Assembly: GCA_025266875.1 (NCBI GenBank)
Contig: JALLLT010000037.1
Span: 186,001 to 250,000 of the forward strand
Length of the DNA stretch: 64,000 bases
Direction of reading: 5' to 3'
Origin: Fennellomyces sp. T-0311
Lineage: Eukaryota > Mucoromycota > Mucoromycetes > Mucorales > Lichtheimiaceae
Shown here: positions 37,954 to 48,970 of the stretch, in pieces
Layout: each line of letters starts with the position of its first letter
Position numbering within the stretch: position 1 is the first letter of the stretch
The notes under the pieces: model-generated
The model's database searches: none
Told to the model about the DNA's origin: nothing
What the model saw: the letters and a program-made list of their open reading frames with translations, nothing else
Position numbers and translations under genes: made by a program

Positions 37954-38807
37954 CTATGTTGCTTTTAATTGCACCTTGACTTTCTCTAACTGGCTTTGGA
38001 TGTGTTCTATCTGGCCATGCAGTCGCTCCCGTTGTGCCTGATTCATGCGTCCAAACACTTCATTTGGCATATTGACTGTGAATTGCCCCAGTTCATCGAT
38101 CGAGTGTTGTGGATCCAACTTGAAGGCGATCCGTGGATGATCTGACCGCTCGAGATGTACAAACATAGGTCCAAACTCCTCTTCGTCATGCCGTTCTGCT
38201 GGCCTAGTTCCTGTATGTGCCTGATTGGATGTCTCGCTGCCTGTATTCGGTTCTACTGGTGGTGGCGATTGGCTTGATCCCTTTGCGTCTGCTACACGTA
38301 CTCGCTTTGCTGTTGCGTCGGGCCGCTTTGGCAATTTGCGTTTGGTTCGCTTTATTATTGGTGATCGAGGCTCTTGCTGTGGTTTCAAAACTTGTGCCGT
38401 TTCCTCGTCGTCCTTCTCCATCTCATCGCGGGTCCTGTTCACCAAATCAGCACGTGGAGCATATTCAGACGTCTATCGATCAATAACCTTTTCTTGACTT
38501 GCTGCATGCGCTCCTTTGCTTGCTTCTGAAACACAATCAAGGCATTAGCCCCATATTCATGGCAAAATTCGCGCATCGTTAGTTGTCGTATTGCGAGATT
38601 CAGCTGGTTGATTTGCATGTTGCCCTGTGCCCGCAAGGCTGCGCAAACGAACTCGACTCGCTGTTGAATATCGTGGATACGTCGTTCAGCTACAATACAT
38701 CTGTGTTAATCGTACGTTGGAAGGGCCTGATCATTGCGCTTACTTTCGGCATCTAGAATGGCGATGGCCTCTTTGTTTAGTTCGGACTCACTCTGTTTGG
38801 AAACCAT
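37954..38807 (-). CDS. Borealin-like protein
   Basis: Tentative subunit of the chromosomal passenger complex (with Aurora B, INCENP and survivin), which controls chromosome attachment and cytokinesis. Start Met at 38807 (MVSKQSESELNKEA). A helical N-terminus follows after a splice that gives ETERRIHDIQQRV, then CAALRAQGNMQINQLNLAI and RQLTMREFCHEYG. The pattern of a long helix, a Leu-rich turn and an 'R-M/T-REF' end resembles the borealin/Nbl1 N-terminal domain. The next splice gives QQVKKRTRDEMEK. The middle is basic and disordered (RTKRKLPKRPDATAKRVRV), and the C-terminus is a short coiled coil ending VKVQLKAT. Similarity is by pattern only. Confidence 0.5.
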
Positions 38808-38995
38808 GCGAACGCTCGTTTTAAGAAACAAAAAGACTGCGGCGATGAAATGCGCTCCTTATATTAAAAACAGCTTTCGGTTATAGAATGTGAGAGTATG
38901 TTTATTGGTACATGGGGGAAAGGAAACGATGGCGTGGTATCATAGTCTTTAGTCGACGATGGAAGAGGGAACATATGCTATAGGAGGGTTTGTAT

Positions 38996-39992
38996 TTAAG
39001 CATCGGCCTTAACGCTCTTCTCACCCTTGATCTTGGTTGCTTCAAAGTGGACAGCAGCGATCTGAGCAAAGGTCTGTTCGGCAATGCCGCGTGCCTTTTG
39101 GCCGGGCTGCGACTGGAGTGCTGACTGGACAGCAGTTTGTGCCTTCTCGTGGATCTTGTACTTTTGGTCCAGTTCTACAGCCTTATCCCAGATACGATAC
39201 TTCTCATCAATGGATCTGACTATGTTTATCATGTCAGTCCCAACGTGGAAATAATCAGCCAAACTCCCCCTCAAACTCACCATTGGTTTGTAACATGCCC
39301 AAGTAGCCAGTGATACGGCTGGACAAACCGTACTTGGAGTCATACTCCAGACCCTTTGCAACAATTTGATCCTGCAAGATATAGCCATTGGCAAGAATCT
39401 CAGCAGCAATGCGCGACTTGGGCTTGCTTTCCTGCGAAGTCTCCTCGGCCTCCTTCTCGCTCGTGGCAGCCTCGGAGGCATTCTCGCTACTGGCATTGTT
39501 CGAGAAGTAAGGTGCAGCAGCAATATGACAATCGTCAATCAAAGCTACACATATACTCGTAAGCTATACGTTATCCTATCAGATTCCCGCCTAAAACTCA
39601 CCATTGCTCAACAAAGTGGCAGTCTTTGCGGCAGATGCGCGCTCAAAGTCGATAAGAGCGACCTGGTGCTCACCATCGTCATCCCTAATTCAAGTATGTC
39701 AGAATCACCGTGGCAACCGACAGCAGGATACTCCTTTACTTTGTCAATTCAAATTCGCTAATCTTGCCACAGAACAAAAAGAACTCCTTGACTGAGAGGC
39801 AACATGAGAACCTTTCTGATTTTATATATCCGCGTCATTACCTGTCTCTTCGTTTGACTGGAGCGAAATGTTCTTGACGATCACGAGGGTGGGAGTGGGG
39901 CTTTCGGGAATCTACGGCAAAGGGTAAGTTTAAAAGCGCTATCGAGTCGAGCGAGTCAAGCAACGTACGGTAATAGTGGTCCAGTTGGGCAT
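38996..39992 (-). CDS. Vip1-like RRM protein
   Basis: RNA-recognition-motif protein of the fungal Vip1 type. Start at 39992 (MPNWTTIT). The first splice leads to PTPTLVIVKNISLQSNEET (RNP2-like strand). A later exon gives VKEFFLFCGKISEFELTK, and the next gives EHQVALIDFERASAAKTATL (RNP1-like region), completing one RRM. The C-terminal half is acidic/Ala/Ser-rich, then helical (YILQDQIVAKGLEYDSKYG, IDEKYRIWDKAVELDQKYK), and ends SVKADA. At least four short introns keep the frame. A TATA box lies 60 bp upstream. The cellular role of this family is poorly known. RNA binding is inferred from the RRM. Confidence 0.85.
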
Positions 39993-40051
39993 TGTAATAT
40001 ATTTTGGTTTTGCAAGTAATAAAGACACACAACGCGTTAGCACCCTGATCC

Positions 40052-40058
40052 TTTTATA
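40052..40058 (-). promoter_or_regulatory. TATA box for Vip1-like gene
   Basis: Minus-strand TATAAAA, about 63 nt upstream of the ATG at 39992. Confidence 0.6.
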
Positions 40059-42660
40059 CCATGCTAAACCTGTTTCAGCATGTGATTCCTTAAGCATGTG
40101 AACGCCGATCGCTGACCTCAGAAAAAAACCACACAACTATCTCGCCAAGCATTTCTTAGTGCTTGGAATGGATGTATGCGCATCACCATTACATTCATGT
40201 GTTTGTCTTATAGGTAGGATAACGGCTCTGCAAGGTTAGTGAAAGAGGGAAAGTAGAAATGTATCAAGGTTGCTACGTTTTTCACATGTCAGTGCTTGAT
40301 TGAGACAAATGCCGAAGAAGTTGTCTGTGATCCCTGCTTCCCATTGTTTTACAAGTGATTCATCTTTACGTAATCGGACAAGTACTCGTGATATTTGCTT
40401 GGGATGAAACTCACTGGTGCGCCTTGCACATGATAAATCCAATGAACTGACATCTATCAACTTCCCTTACATCAGGTCACAGAGAGATCGGGTTACTTTG
40501 GCATTAGTTACGAATTGGATCATATTTTTTTTAGCTATTATTAATTGCTGGCATATAAGTTCATCATATGGTAAAACGTTATAACGATGACCATTAGTCA
40601 TTTTTACATATGCCAAAAGGAGGAGGGATATATGCTAGATTCTGAGGAAGGGGGCTCGCTGCGCGCTCTGTTTTTGTTGGGACAATGGGGTTACGTATGC
40701 TCCCGATAAAGTAGTGATCTAAGCTTTAATGCTGTGAAGCAACAATCATTAAAAGCTTGTGAAAGATAGTGGGCTAATACTACTTGTTCGCAGCATGTGC
40801 CCCTTAATTTTCCTCGTACCGTGCTACGTACCTTATTATCGGACACTGACAAAGACATGGGAAACACAAAGATCACGATCTTTTTAACTTTTGACATGAA
40901 TCAGATACTAGTTATTGTGCAATTAATTGGGAAAGTGCCCCAAAGCATCATGTGCATGGGTATATTTTATCCCGCTACATAGGTTGGACCCTGTTTCCCA
41001 AAATATTCAGGCGCACGATACTACATCCCATAGAATTCAGCTTATATCCCATCTGCCCTCAGATTGATCATGCTGTCTTGGTTAGGTATCATGTCCGTAT
41101 AGAGCATGAACACGTTAGGTAACTTTGATGATATATGGCCGCATGAGTTGAGACAAACTTCGATCTTATGGTTAGTCATCAAGCGCTATTTTCATTGTAG
41201 ATTTGTTGGAATCTCTCAGCTTCCGCAATAGTTCGAGCGTTTCGTCTAAGTGTTCCTAAATGTGAGTATGTCTACGTAAACATATGGCAATTAAATGGCA
41301 GGTAGCTGTTTCTCCGTCCCGGGTCCATGCCTTCATACAGTTAATGCCAATGTAGTCAAGTAGAATTTTCAAGTCATCATTTATGTCGACTATAACAACA
41401 CAGTTATTTTCACTCATCATGACATAAGCACGAGGCTGGGGCGACTGATGCTGTATAGGAGTATGCGTTTTGCTACAATGTCATGTTGACTTATATATCA
41501 CCATGCTGTATAGTACGTGATGAAGGCTTACTGTGTGTGAATAAAAAGTATAATTTTATCTTTGAGAATATTTCAAATGATGCAAACCGGTAACGTTCGG
41601 TGACAGTCTTGATCATGGAAACTGCGCCGTACATACCCTTTTGTTATGGCATCAACAGCTTTTAACTTAGCTACAATATCGCTTTTGATATGTTCCATCA
41701 CTTAGGGTATTCGGCAAAACTCAAGACAGACTAGTATAATAACAAGAAAACTTTATAATATCAAATTTCTGCTTGGTTGGGACGTAAAACCATAAGTATC
41801 TGAGGTTACAAAAAGTAACAGCTCCATATTACCAGCATTCTTGGGATGCTTGTGGCCTAAAATACCATTGGCTACGTCGATGGATCTGACGTCACGTAGT
41901 GTATTGCTTTTTAAGGATGCATGGTCATTGAGAAAAGCTGCTCCTCCTCGGAGAAGGATGTCAAGCCTTGAGTTTCAACTGCGACAGCGTACGAAGTGTA
42001 CTTCATCGCCAGCCATATTGCAACCTCATTAAAATTCGTTTCTGAATGTGCAATATTACAGTTCCCTTGATATACGTAGATCTCGGATACTACGCATGTA
42101 TCAAAATGATAAGATTATGCTGCTCTGGAGCCAATGAACATTTGTTTGATACATAAAGCCAGTATGCTTGCGTTGCAACGAATGCATCTGACGGAAGTTT
42201 AACTCCGTCTTCCGGGCCATCGCCATACGGAAGCGAAGTAAGATTTCATGCAGCATGTAAGTTCTTACCATCGTTTCAATTAACCCAGGATATGCATCGG
42301 TTGGAAACTTATTACTGCCTTTAAATATTTCACTGCGCTAATAACCACATGGCCATGCTTAAGCTCTTTTTTAAAGGCCCCTTTAAATTGCTTTCACTTT
42401 GGGCTGCCAATTGTAGAATGTACTTTCGCGGGATTCGTCAACTGGTATATTTCGCGTGGAGTAGTGTTCCCAACAAATAAAGGAATTAGGTTAGAATTTT
42501 GTGGCGATCAATGTTAAATGTGGTACTGCCATCAAATATAATTGTAGCGTTTGCATCATTTCGAATATGATACATGCCTAAAATGAAATGATGAATAAAA
42601 GGGTACGGTTTATTGGATTGGATAATGGTAGTAATGTTGTAAAGTATAACTAAGAGATGC
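40059..42660. other. Gene-poor region with possible decayed coding traces
   Basis: About 2.6 kb with no intact gene. The minus strand between 42580 and 41600 contains broken, protein-like stretches in shifting frames (for example VMEHIKSDIVAKLKAVDAIT near 41700-41640 and DGVKLPSDAFVATQAYWLY near 42210-42150), separated by stops. I could not assign a family. They could be an eroded gene or transposon. The 40500-41500 part shows nothing. Confidence 0.35.
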
Positions 42661-44312
42661 TTATAACTTTGATATCAATCCTCGAGGGACCATGCGCTCG
42701 TACGCAGAGTGTGATAGGTGGTCAACGGGGTTTGCAACAAAGTGGTCTTTGAGGTTACGAATATCCACCATGCCACGCTGAATATGCTTGACGGTTGGAG
42801 CACCCATAAGACGCATACACATCTCAAGTTCATCTTGAAGCAATTGGATTAAGCGTGTGACACCAGCTTGCCCATATGTCGACATTGCAAACTATCCATG
42901 TATTTAGTCATTTCAGTAAAAAAAACGGTATACTGAAAAAAAGGTAACTTACCAATGCTGGTCGACCAATACCAACACCCGTTGCACCCAATGCCAATGC
43001 CTTGAAAATATCCGATCCACGTCGAATGCCACCATCCACATACACTTCAAAGCCGTGGTCCAAACCTTCACGTTGCAAAGCTTCCATGACCTCTGGCAGG
43101 ATCTCAATACCGGATGGTGCAAAGTCGAGTTGTCGTCCACCATGGTTCGATAACACGATTCCCTGAACACCTTGGCGTGCACTTTCTACCGCATCTTCTG
43201 GAGTTTGAACGCCCTTGAGTATAATGGGCATGTTGGTAATACTTCTGAGCCACGGCAGGTCTTTCCAGTTGAGCGATGGATCAATAAAAGTACTAATGTA
43301 ACGCGCGGCGCCTTCATCGCGAGACACATCCTTTTGTTCCATTTCTTCAGGAGCCTCATCACCGTACTTGACACGCATATCCTTTTCGCGACGACCCAGT
43401 TGAGGAGCATCCACCGTTACGAACAGACCCTTGATACCGCGCTTCTCGGCATGCTGCACAAACGCCTTGGTGATTTCGCGATCCGAATTGACGTACAGCT
43501 GCAACCATTGTGTCTGGGAATCAAGCGCAGCATCCACAATTTCATCAAATGAACAGGAAGCTAGGGTGGGAATCATTTGGATGATATTGGTTTCCGCGGC
43601 AGAGCGTGTCAATACCAACTCGCCTTCTGGATGGCCAAGTTTACCCAAGGCAGTGCCAGTGATATAAAGTGGTGTGGATACCTTGGTGCCCAGCATGTGT
43701 GTGCTCAAATCAATGTCCTTGACATCAACCATAACACGGGGTCGAAGCCAAATTCGATGGAATGCATTGTGGTTCTCTCGCATAGAGATCTCGTCGTCGG
43801 CGCCTGACGAATAGTATGCCCAAGCCTCAGGCTTTAGTACCGCCTTGGCAACAGCTGTTTTCAATGCATAAGTCATCCATCATGTGGGCATTAAAAAAGT
43901 ACTTACATTCGAAATCAAAGGTATTGTACATCTCACGAAGGTTCGGCATGTTTTCGCGAGCCAGCCGCAGCCGTTTCTCTTCATCGGTCTCCACTTTCTC
44001 CACGGTGGCCAATGCACTTGCATCGATTTCACCTTTGCATACATCCGGAGATAGATATCGGTCGATAATATCGCGTGGATGGATAGGGTCAAAAGCATCG
44101 GTGGCGTCTTGACCGGCGTACTTTAGAATAATACGTTGACCACCAGGATGCTCAGGCAGAAACTGGGTAAGGTCATACACTTTGCCATGGATAATGACCC
44201 ACAGATCATCTGATCGTCGCATTCAGCACCTGTTGTCATGGAGCCAATCCTATTTGCCCTTACCTTTGGTGTTGTGCTGAGAAACTTCTTGGAGAGTGAG
44301 ATTATTCGTCAT
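42661..44312 (-). CDS. Cytochrome b2-type FMN dehydrogenase with C-terminal SKL
   Basis: Two-domain flavocytochrome of the L-lactate dehydrogenase (CYB2) family, oxidising an alpha-hydroxy acid. Start at 44312 (MTNNLTLQEVSQHNTK). Splicing out a 50-odd-nt intron gives KDDLWVIIHGKVYDLTQ and FLPEHPGGQRIILKYAG, the cytochrome b5 haem-binding segment. The FMN domain shows YYSSGADDEISMREN, RPRVMVDVKDIDLS, KGVQTPEDA, the active-site block LSNHGGRQLDFAPSG and VYVDGGIRRGSDIFKAL. The last exon begins AMSTYGQAGVTRLI. The protein ends RGLISKL, a consensus type 1 peroxisomal signal, and has no long mitochondrial presequence before the b5 domain. The exact substrate cannot be told from sequence. Peroxisomal location is an inference. 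Confidence 0.93.
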
Positions 44313-44387
44313 TTTGTGTGTGTGAGAAAGAGAAAAAAAAAGGTAGAATCCAAAATCCTTCGTGCTTGTTTACAGAATTTATGTAGC

Positions 44388-44393
44388 TTTATA
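44388..44393 (-). promoter_or_regulatory. TATA box for cytochrome b2-type gene
   Basis: Minus-strand TATAAA, about 78 nt upstream of the ATG at 44312. Confidence 0.5.
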
Positions 44394-45097
44394 CCCGATA
44401 GGGTTCAGGTTTGTTCCACTGCAATCCTGGGCAATTAGGGGGGGGGATTCGCAAAAACGATCGTCCGGACTTTCGGGACATGAACCGCGCGTGAACTGAA
44501 GTGTTTGAGTTGGACAGTTTGCATTGGTTCTAAAAGATTCCGCTATACGCCATTTAGGAAATTACGTAGGTATGTTGCAGTTTTAGACACACGCAAATAT
44601 ATCCAAGAAACCTTCCGCAAACGTCACTTTAAAGAACGACACCATATCATCCTGAACAAAAATTCTAATACCAGCTAAACCCAATTGGCAGCCTTCGATG
44701 CGGGGTAAAACATTCCTTGATCCCTCGGTTGTCGTGAGGCAGCGTCAATGCAGTGGCGGATATGCAGTGCTTCTTAATGCATTCCTATGCTCTCAAACGG
44801 CGTATCATATGACAACACTGCAGAATATATTTTGCGAGAAAGAATCTCATACTTGGCCATGTTACCCTATTACGTAAGAAGACTGTATACTCTCAATGAG
44901 GGGGATCTGCGCCGCGATGCAAATACCGTTACAAGACGCATGCAAATTTCAAACTGTTTATACATCCAGCGTGGCCAGGCAACGACTTATTTAATTGGCT
45001 TATGTTGCATGAATCATTCTCTGATAATCTTTAAGGATGCCACTCCGAAAAGCATGTCAGGTACACCACTTTCCCTCGATCGCGCGTCCATAGAAGC
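44394..45097. other. Divergent intergenic region
   Basis: Between the cytochrome b2-type gene (minus) and the mitochondrial carrier (plus). It contains a run of G at 44440-44446. Plus-strand frames at 44787-45128 overlap the true carrier start in another frame and are not coding by any feature I can see. Confidence 0.45.
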
Positions 45098-46594
45098 ATG
45101 TCAAAGCAAAAACGAGGTGTATTGGTAAGCCGTCGACAAACTCCAGTCAAAAGAAAAAAAACGCGCTTAACGGCCATTTAGAATTCGACATTGGCAGGAG
45201 CGGCAGCTGGTACTGTCGAGTTGTTTGTCATGCAGGTTGGTAGGCACGATTGAACCACTTGTCATCCTTTGCTTATAAGATATTGTCTCCAGCCAACCGA
45301 CGTTCTCAAAACGCGCTTCCAGGTAACCAGCGCGACTGCCTCGAAACGTGAGGAAACTTATGAAACAAGGTGTTGTATAGTCCATTCGAGTTGGGTCGCA
45401 TTACAATGATGGCATCGTCGATGCATTCAAACGCATTGTCTCGGAGGAAGGATACAGAGGTAAAGAGCAGAATTAAGAAAAAAAAAAGAGTCGGTACGGG
45501 GGTTATTGACAGAACAAGGAAAGCGCTGTACCGAGGAACGATGCCGGTGCTTTGTATCGTTGGTCCCCGAGTCAGTTTGCAGTATATGGGACTCTCACTC
45601 TATAAACCAATATTTGAAAAACTCGAAGGAACGATAATCCCGGCTCATAGTTCAGCGGGTTTGGCTGGTGTAAGTAAAAGCAAGACCGGAGGATGATGGC
45701 TGACAAGGACCGATAGATATGTACTGGAATTACGCAAGCAGTTACTTTGGGCAAGTAGAAAAAAAAGAGAGAGAGGGAACGGCAATCGTCTGACGATAAA
45801 GGAGGGAATTGCAGTAACGCCGCTGGAAATGATTAAAGTTCGTCAACAAACTGATTTGATGAACGCCGCTCATCAACGAAAGTATCGTGGACTTATCCAA
45901 ACGGCGTCATTGGTTGTTCGGGAAGAAGGGTAAAACCTAATATGGATCGCGTGCTTGTGTGTGGAAGCTGATCTGGATGCAAAAAAGGTTTTTGGCCCTG
46001 TACAATGGCTTGTTAGCAACTGTGGCGCGGCAGTCATGGGGTCTGGTCGTCAAGTTTTCTGGATATACAGAAATTAAGGCTATGTTTGAACGCGCATCCG
46101 GCGAACCCGACAAGCCATTGGCTCCATGGAAGCATGGTATGTAAACTTTTTTTTCTTGGTCTACACGTGCTTATTAAGGTTATCCATCGACCTGATCACG
46201 TTCTTTCTATATAGCAATGAGCGGTGGTTTGGCAAACGTCTTGGTTGGTGTTTTGAATTCACCACCCGATGTGGTTAAAACGAGGTAAATGTCTACTACT
46301 CCTGCAATCACGAAATGCATTGATGCTTATTGTTGCAGAATGCAAGACGATAACAAGCCATACAAGACAACTTGGGAGTGCGTTAAATCCATGGCCAAGA
46401 ACGAAGGTTATCTGTCCTTCTTCCGGGGATCTTGGCTTCGGGTGATCCGTATCGCTCCTGGTATGTATACGAAAAGAGTCGATAAGCCCCTACTATAGTG
46501 AATAACATACGGATTTTTAGGTGGTGCTGTTCAATTTGCAGTCTATGAACAAGTTGCAGCTTGGTTGGATAAGGCCAATCCACCCACTCCTTAA
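45098..46594 (+). CDS. Mitochondrial carrier family transporter
   Basis: Six-helix inner-membrane carrier with three family repeats. Each repeat carries its signature: QPTDVLKTRFQ (first), TPLEMIKVRQQ (second) and SPPDVVKTRMQ (third). Exons: 45098-45124 (MSKQKRGVL), 45182-45235, 45293-45322, 45381 onward. Splicing reconstructs TLAGAAAGTVELFVMQ and HYNDGIVDAFKRIVSEEG, so the gene is intact despite several stops in unspliced frames. The intron at 45751-45814 has a GC donor (gcaagt) and joins ITQAVTL to VTPLEM. The last exons give GGAVQFAVYEQVAAWL. The exact substrate is not clear. The motifs are in the range of di- and tricarboxylate carriers. Convergent with the GNAT gene. Confidence 0.92.
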
Positions 46595-46721
46595 TGTGGC
46601 GCACATCACTTTTTTTAGAGGGTATCAAAAACAAAATATGTATACGAGACAAATACTTTTTGAATATGTACAGTAGATGATGATGCAACCTGAAAGATGA
46701 ATGAGAACAAAATGGCTATGT

Positions 46722-47514
46722 CTAGGTGGATGAGCGTCGGCGTCCAGGACCAACTTGGAGCGATTGGGGGAGATCACTCTGGATAATAGGGTCGCGAACC
46801 ATCAGGATAACGGGCATGTTATTAATGTCAACTTTGCCTCGGATGGTGAAACGAAACTTGGAAAAAAAGACAACGGCACCTGGATCAGTCACTTCGACAT
46901 AGACTGGGTAATGGGATGCATCTGCCTTGCTTAGTACATGTAATAAAAGAGCCCGACCGAATCCCTTGCGTTGTTCGTGGGGCAAAACGCCAAGGTAGTT
47001 GATCGCCAAATAGTTATCGTAAGCCATTAGTTTACGGCGCACCTTATCGCATGAAGGCTGGAACTTCATGGATGTCTTGAGAGCCGAACTCCATCCGGTA
47101 AGCCGCGCCAATTTGAATGTACCGGCGAGACAAGAGGGCGCACGAATATTGATGTTGCCTTGGATAGACCAGATAAGTACTCCTGTGCAGCCCTCGACTT
47201 GAATGGCAAAGTCCCGGCTTGCAAGCGTCGCAGCATTGATAATGTTCTTGAATAGTAGATAGAGGAATTCGTCATGCTTGGGTTGTTCTAGCCCACGTGC
47301 GCACCAGCCAAGCACTTGGTTGGAAGCGTAGGCACTTGTTAACGTATAGGCAGCCTCTTTCATTGCACCTATTGAAAGAATGAAGTAAGAGAGACCGTGG
47401 TAAAAAAAATTTTTTGTGGCATTTTTTTTTACCTTTGATAATGGGTCGAACATTGGGAGTGTCTTGCTCGAGATTGACGGTAAGCTTCCGGCTGATAGGT
47501 TCCAAGGCCAGCAT
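46722..47514 (-). CDS. GNAT-family acetyltransferase
   Basis: Small-molecule or protein N-acetyltransferase, target unknown. Start Met at 47514 (MLALEPISRKLTVNL). An intron of about 65 nt just upstream of 47370 joins RPIIKG to AMKEAAYTLTSAYAS. The acetyl-CoA-binding motif is clear: LAINYLGVLPHEQRKGFGRALLLHVL, with the QRKGFG pyrophosphate loop. YPVYVEVTDPGAVVFFSKF follows as the usual C-terminal motif. The C-terminus is basic (GPGRRRSST). Full length for the fungal GNAT type of about 240 residues. It converges on the carrier gene with about 130 bp between stops. Confidence 0.88.
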
Positions 47515-47585
47515 GGTTGTGTATTGCAGAAAAGGATTTCTGGGAGAATATGTAGAAAAAGAAATTGCAGTTTTTTTTTCTTGGT

Positions 47586-47592
47586 TTTTATA
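47586..47592 (-). promoter_or_regulatory. TATA box for GNAT gene
   Basis: Minus-strand TATAAAA about 75 nt upstream of the ATG at 47514. A plus-strand frame that begins close by (47565) crosses this promoter and is not called as a gene. Confidence 0.55.
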
Positions 47593-48970
47593 CCATGGCT
47601 AAATCCCCAAAGGACGTTGGGATGTGGTCTAAAAAGGAAAAAAGTATGGTTGAGAAACGAGCGAATCGTAGAGCATGTGCTACTCTCTCGGAACGAGTCG
47701 AGAACTTTAAGTTGATGGTTGTCCTTCTTGGCGGACTCGATTTTTTTTTTACATCTGTCGATCGCATCAGCTCCGACGCGTCGAAGGTCAAGAGGAAATG
47801 CACAGACCGTTTTCCGAGCCAATTACTGTTCCTCGGAACAAGCTCGTTTTTGTGCAATTCCTTAGTAAAAATAGAAAAATTATAAGGACTTGCAATAGTT
47901 TTAGTAGCCTTTCTTTGCGTCATTTTTTCTCACCTCGCGTTGATGCATAATGGTCGTCTCTCCTGTGATGCATCAATGGCATAATTTTTCCGAAGAAGGC
48001 CACATTGTTTATATGAAAGTGGCGCGGATTCAATCGGGAGATACAGATATCGGTCACAAAACGAACGGTTTACTTATCATGATGCGATGTTAACGCCAGG
48101 TGATCTGTTTTTTTTAAATGCGCAAAAAAAAGAACGCACATAAGCAATCTAGTGAACGATCTAGACACATTGACCCTGGATCGATTATAGAACGAGTCCC
48201 AATCAGATACTTTATCAGTACTTCCTGCAAGCTCCCCAAGCGTATCGGCATATCTGGCACCAGTGGATTTCCTTCCTTTACCTTCATAGGCAACGCGCAG
48301 CGTCTAGATTGTCTCCTTAAAGACGACGCTATGTTTTTTATAGATTTAGCATGCTATTTATTATCATTTAGCGGCCTATCAGGAACACCACCTTCCATAT
48401 GAAAGATGCTACGGTTGCCTTTATGTTTAGGACTCTCTTATCAGGGCAAGGGCCGGATGATCACTATCCCGCGGTTAGCACGGTGAATCACCAAGTGGCA
48501 AAGTGCCACGGGCGATCAATACTTCTTTTTTGCGGTTTGCCACATGAAAACATGTTTGGACGTTACACAAAGCCATTCAACATGGTATACCAACATGCCG
48601 AAGAATTTAATTTGAACCAACTCAGTCGCGGAAAATAGAAATATGAACAATAAGCTATGACTTTTTTTTTTTAATATACGGGGTCAAATACGGTATATAT
48701 AAGTGTATTAAAAGAAAAGAAAAGAAAATGAACGAGAAAAAAAAGATAAAAAATGATACAAAAAAAGAGAGAAGGGCGAATCGCGTCAATAGGTGTGCAT
48801 CGTCTAATGTGCACTTTCAGAAAAAAATATGAAAAAATAAGGAGTACGTAGGCGACGGTGGACACCTAAACCAAGTGCGGAATTTGAGAAGGTGAATTTG
48901 ATCGCTTAGGATTAATTATATAAAACCTTCTTGGTTCAAAAAAAGAGGAAGTCAGCAGAAAGTGAAGAAA
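47593..48970. other. Intergenic, unresolved short frames
   Basis: About 1.4 kb between the GNAT promoter and the 3' end of the SH3 gene. Plus-strand frames at 48118-48402 and 48399-48638 and frames at 47565-47923 on both strands have no family features. Homopolymer A and T runs are frequent (48660-48850). No RNA gene was seen. Confidence 0.4.

Noticed and set aside
45370..45696. Frameshift in the first carrier repeat
   Set aside because: The apparent shift disappears once the intron with acceptor at 45380 is removed.
47565..47923. Plus- and minus-strand frames upstream of GNAT
   Set aside because: They cover the TATA box and 5' flank of GNAT and have no family features.
48118..48640. Two overlapping plus-strand frames
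   Set aside because: No recognised motifs, no clear splice joining them, and poor promoter context.
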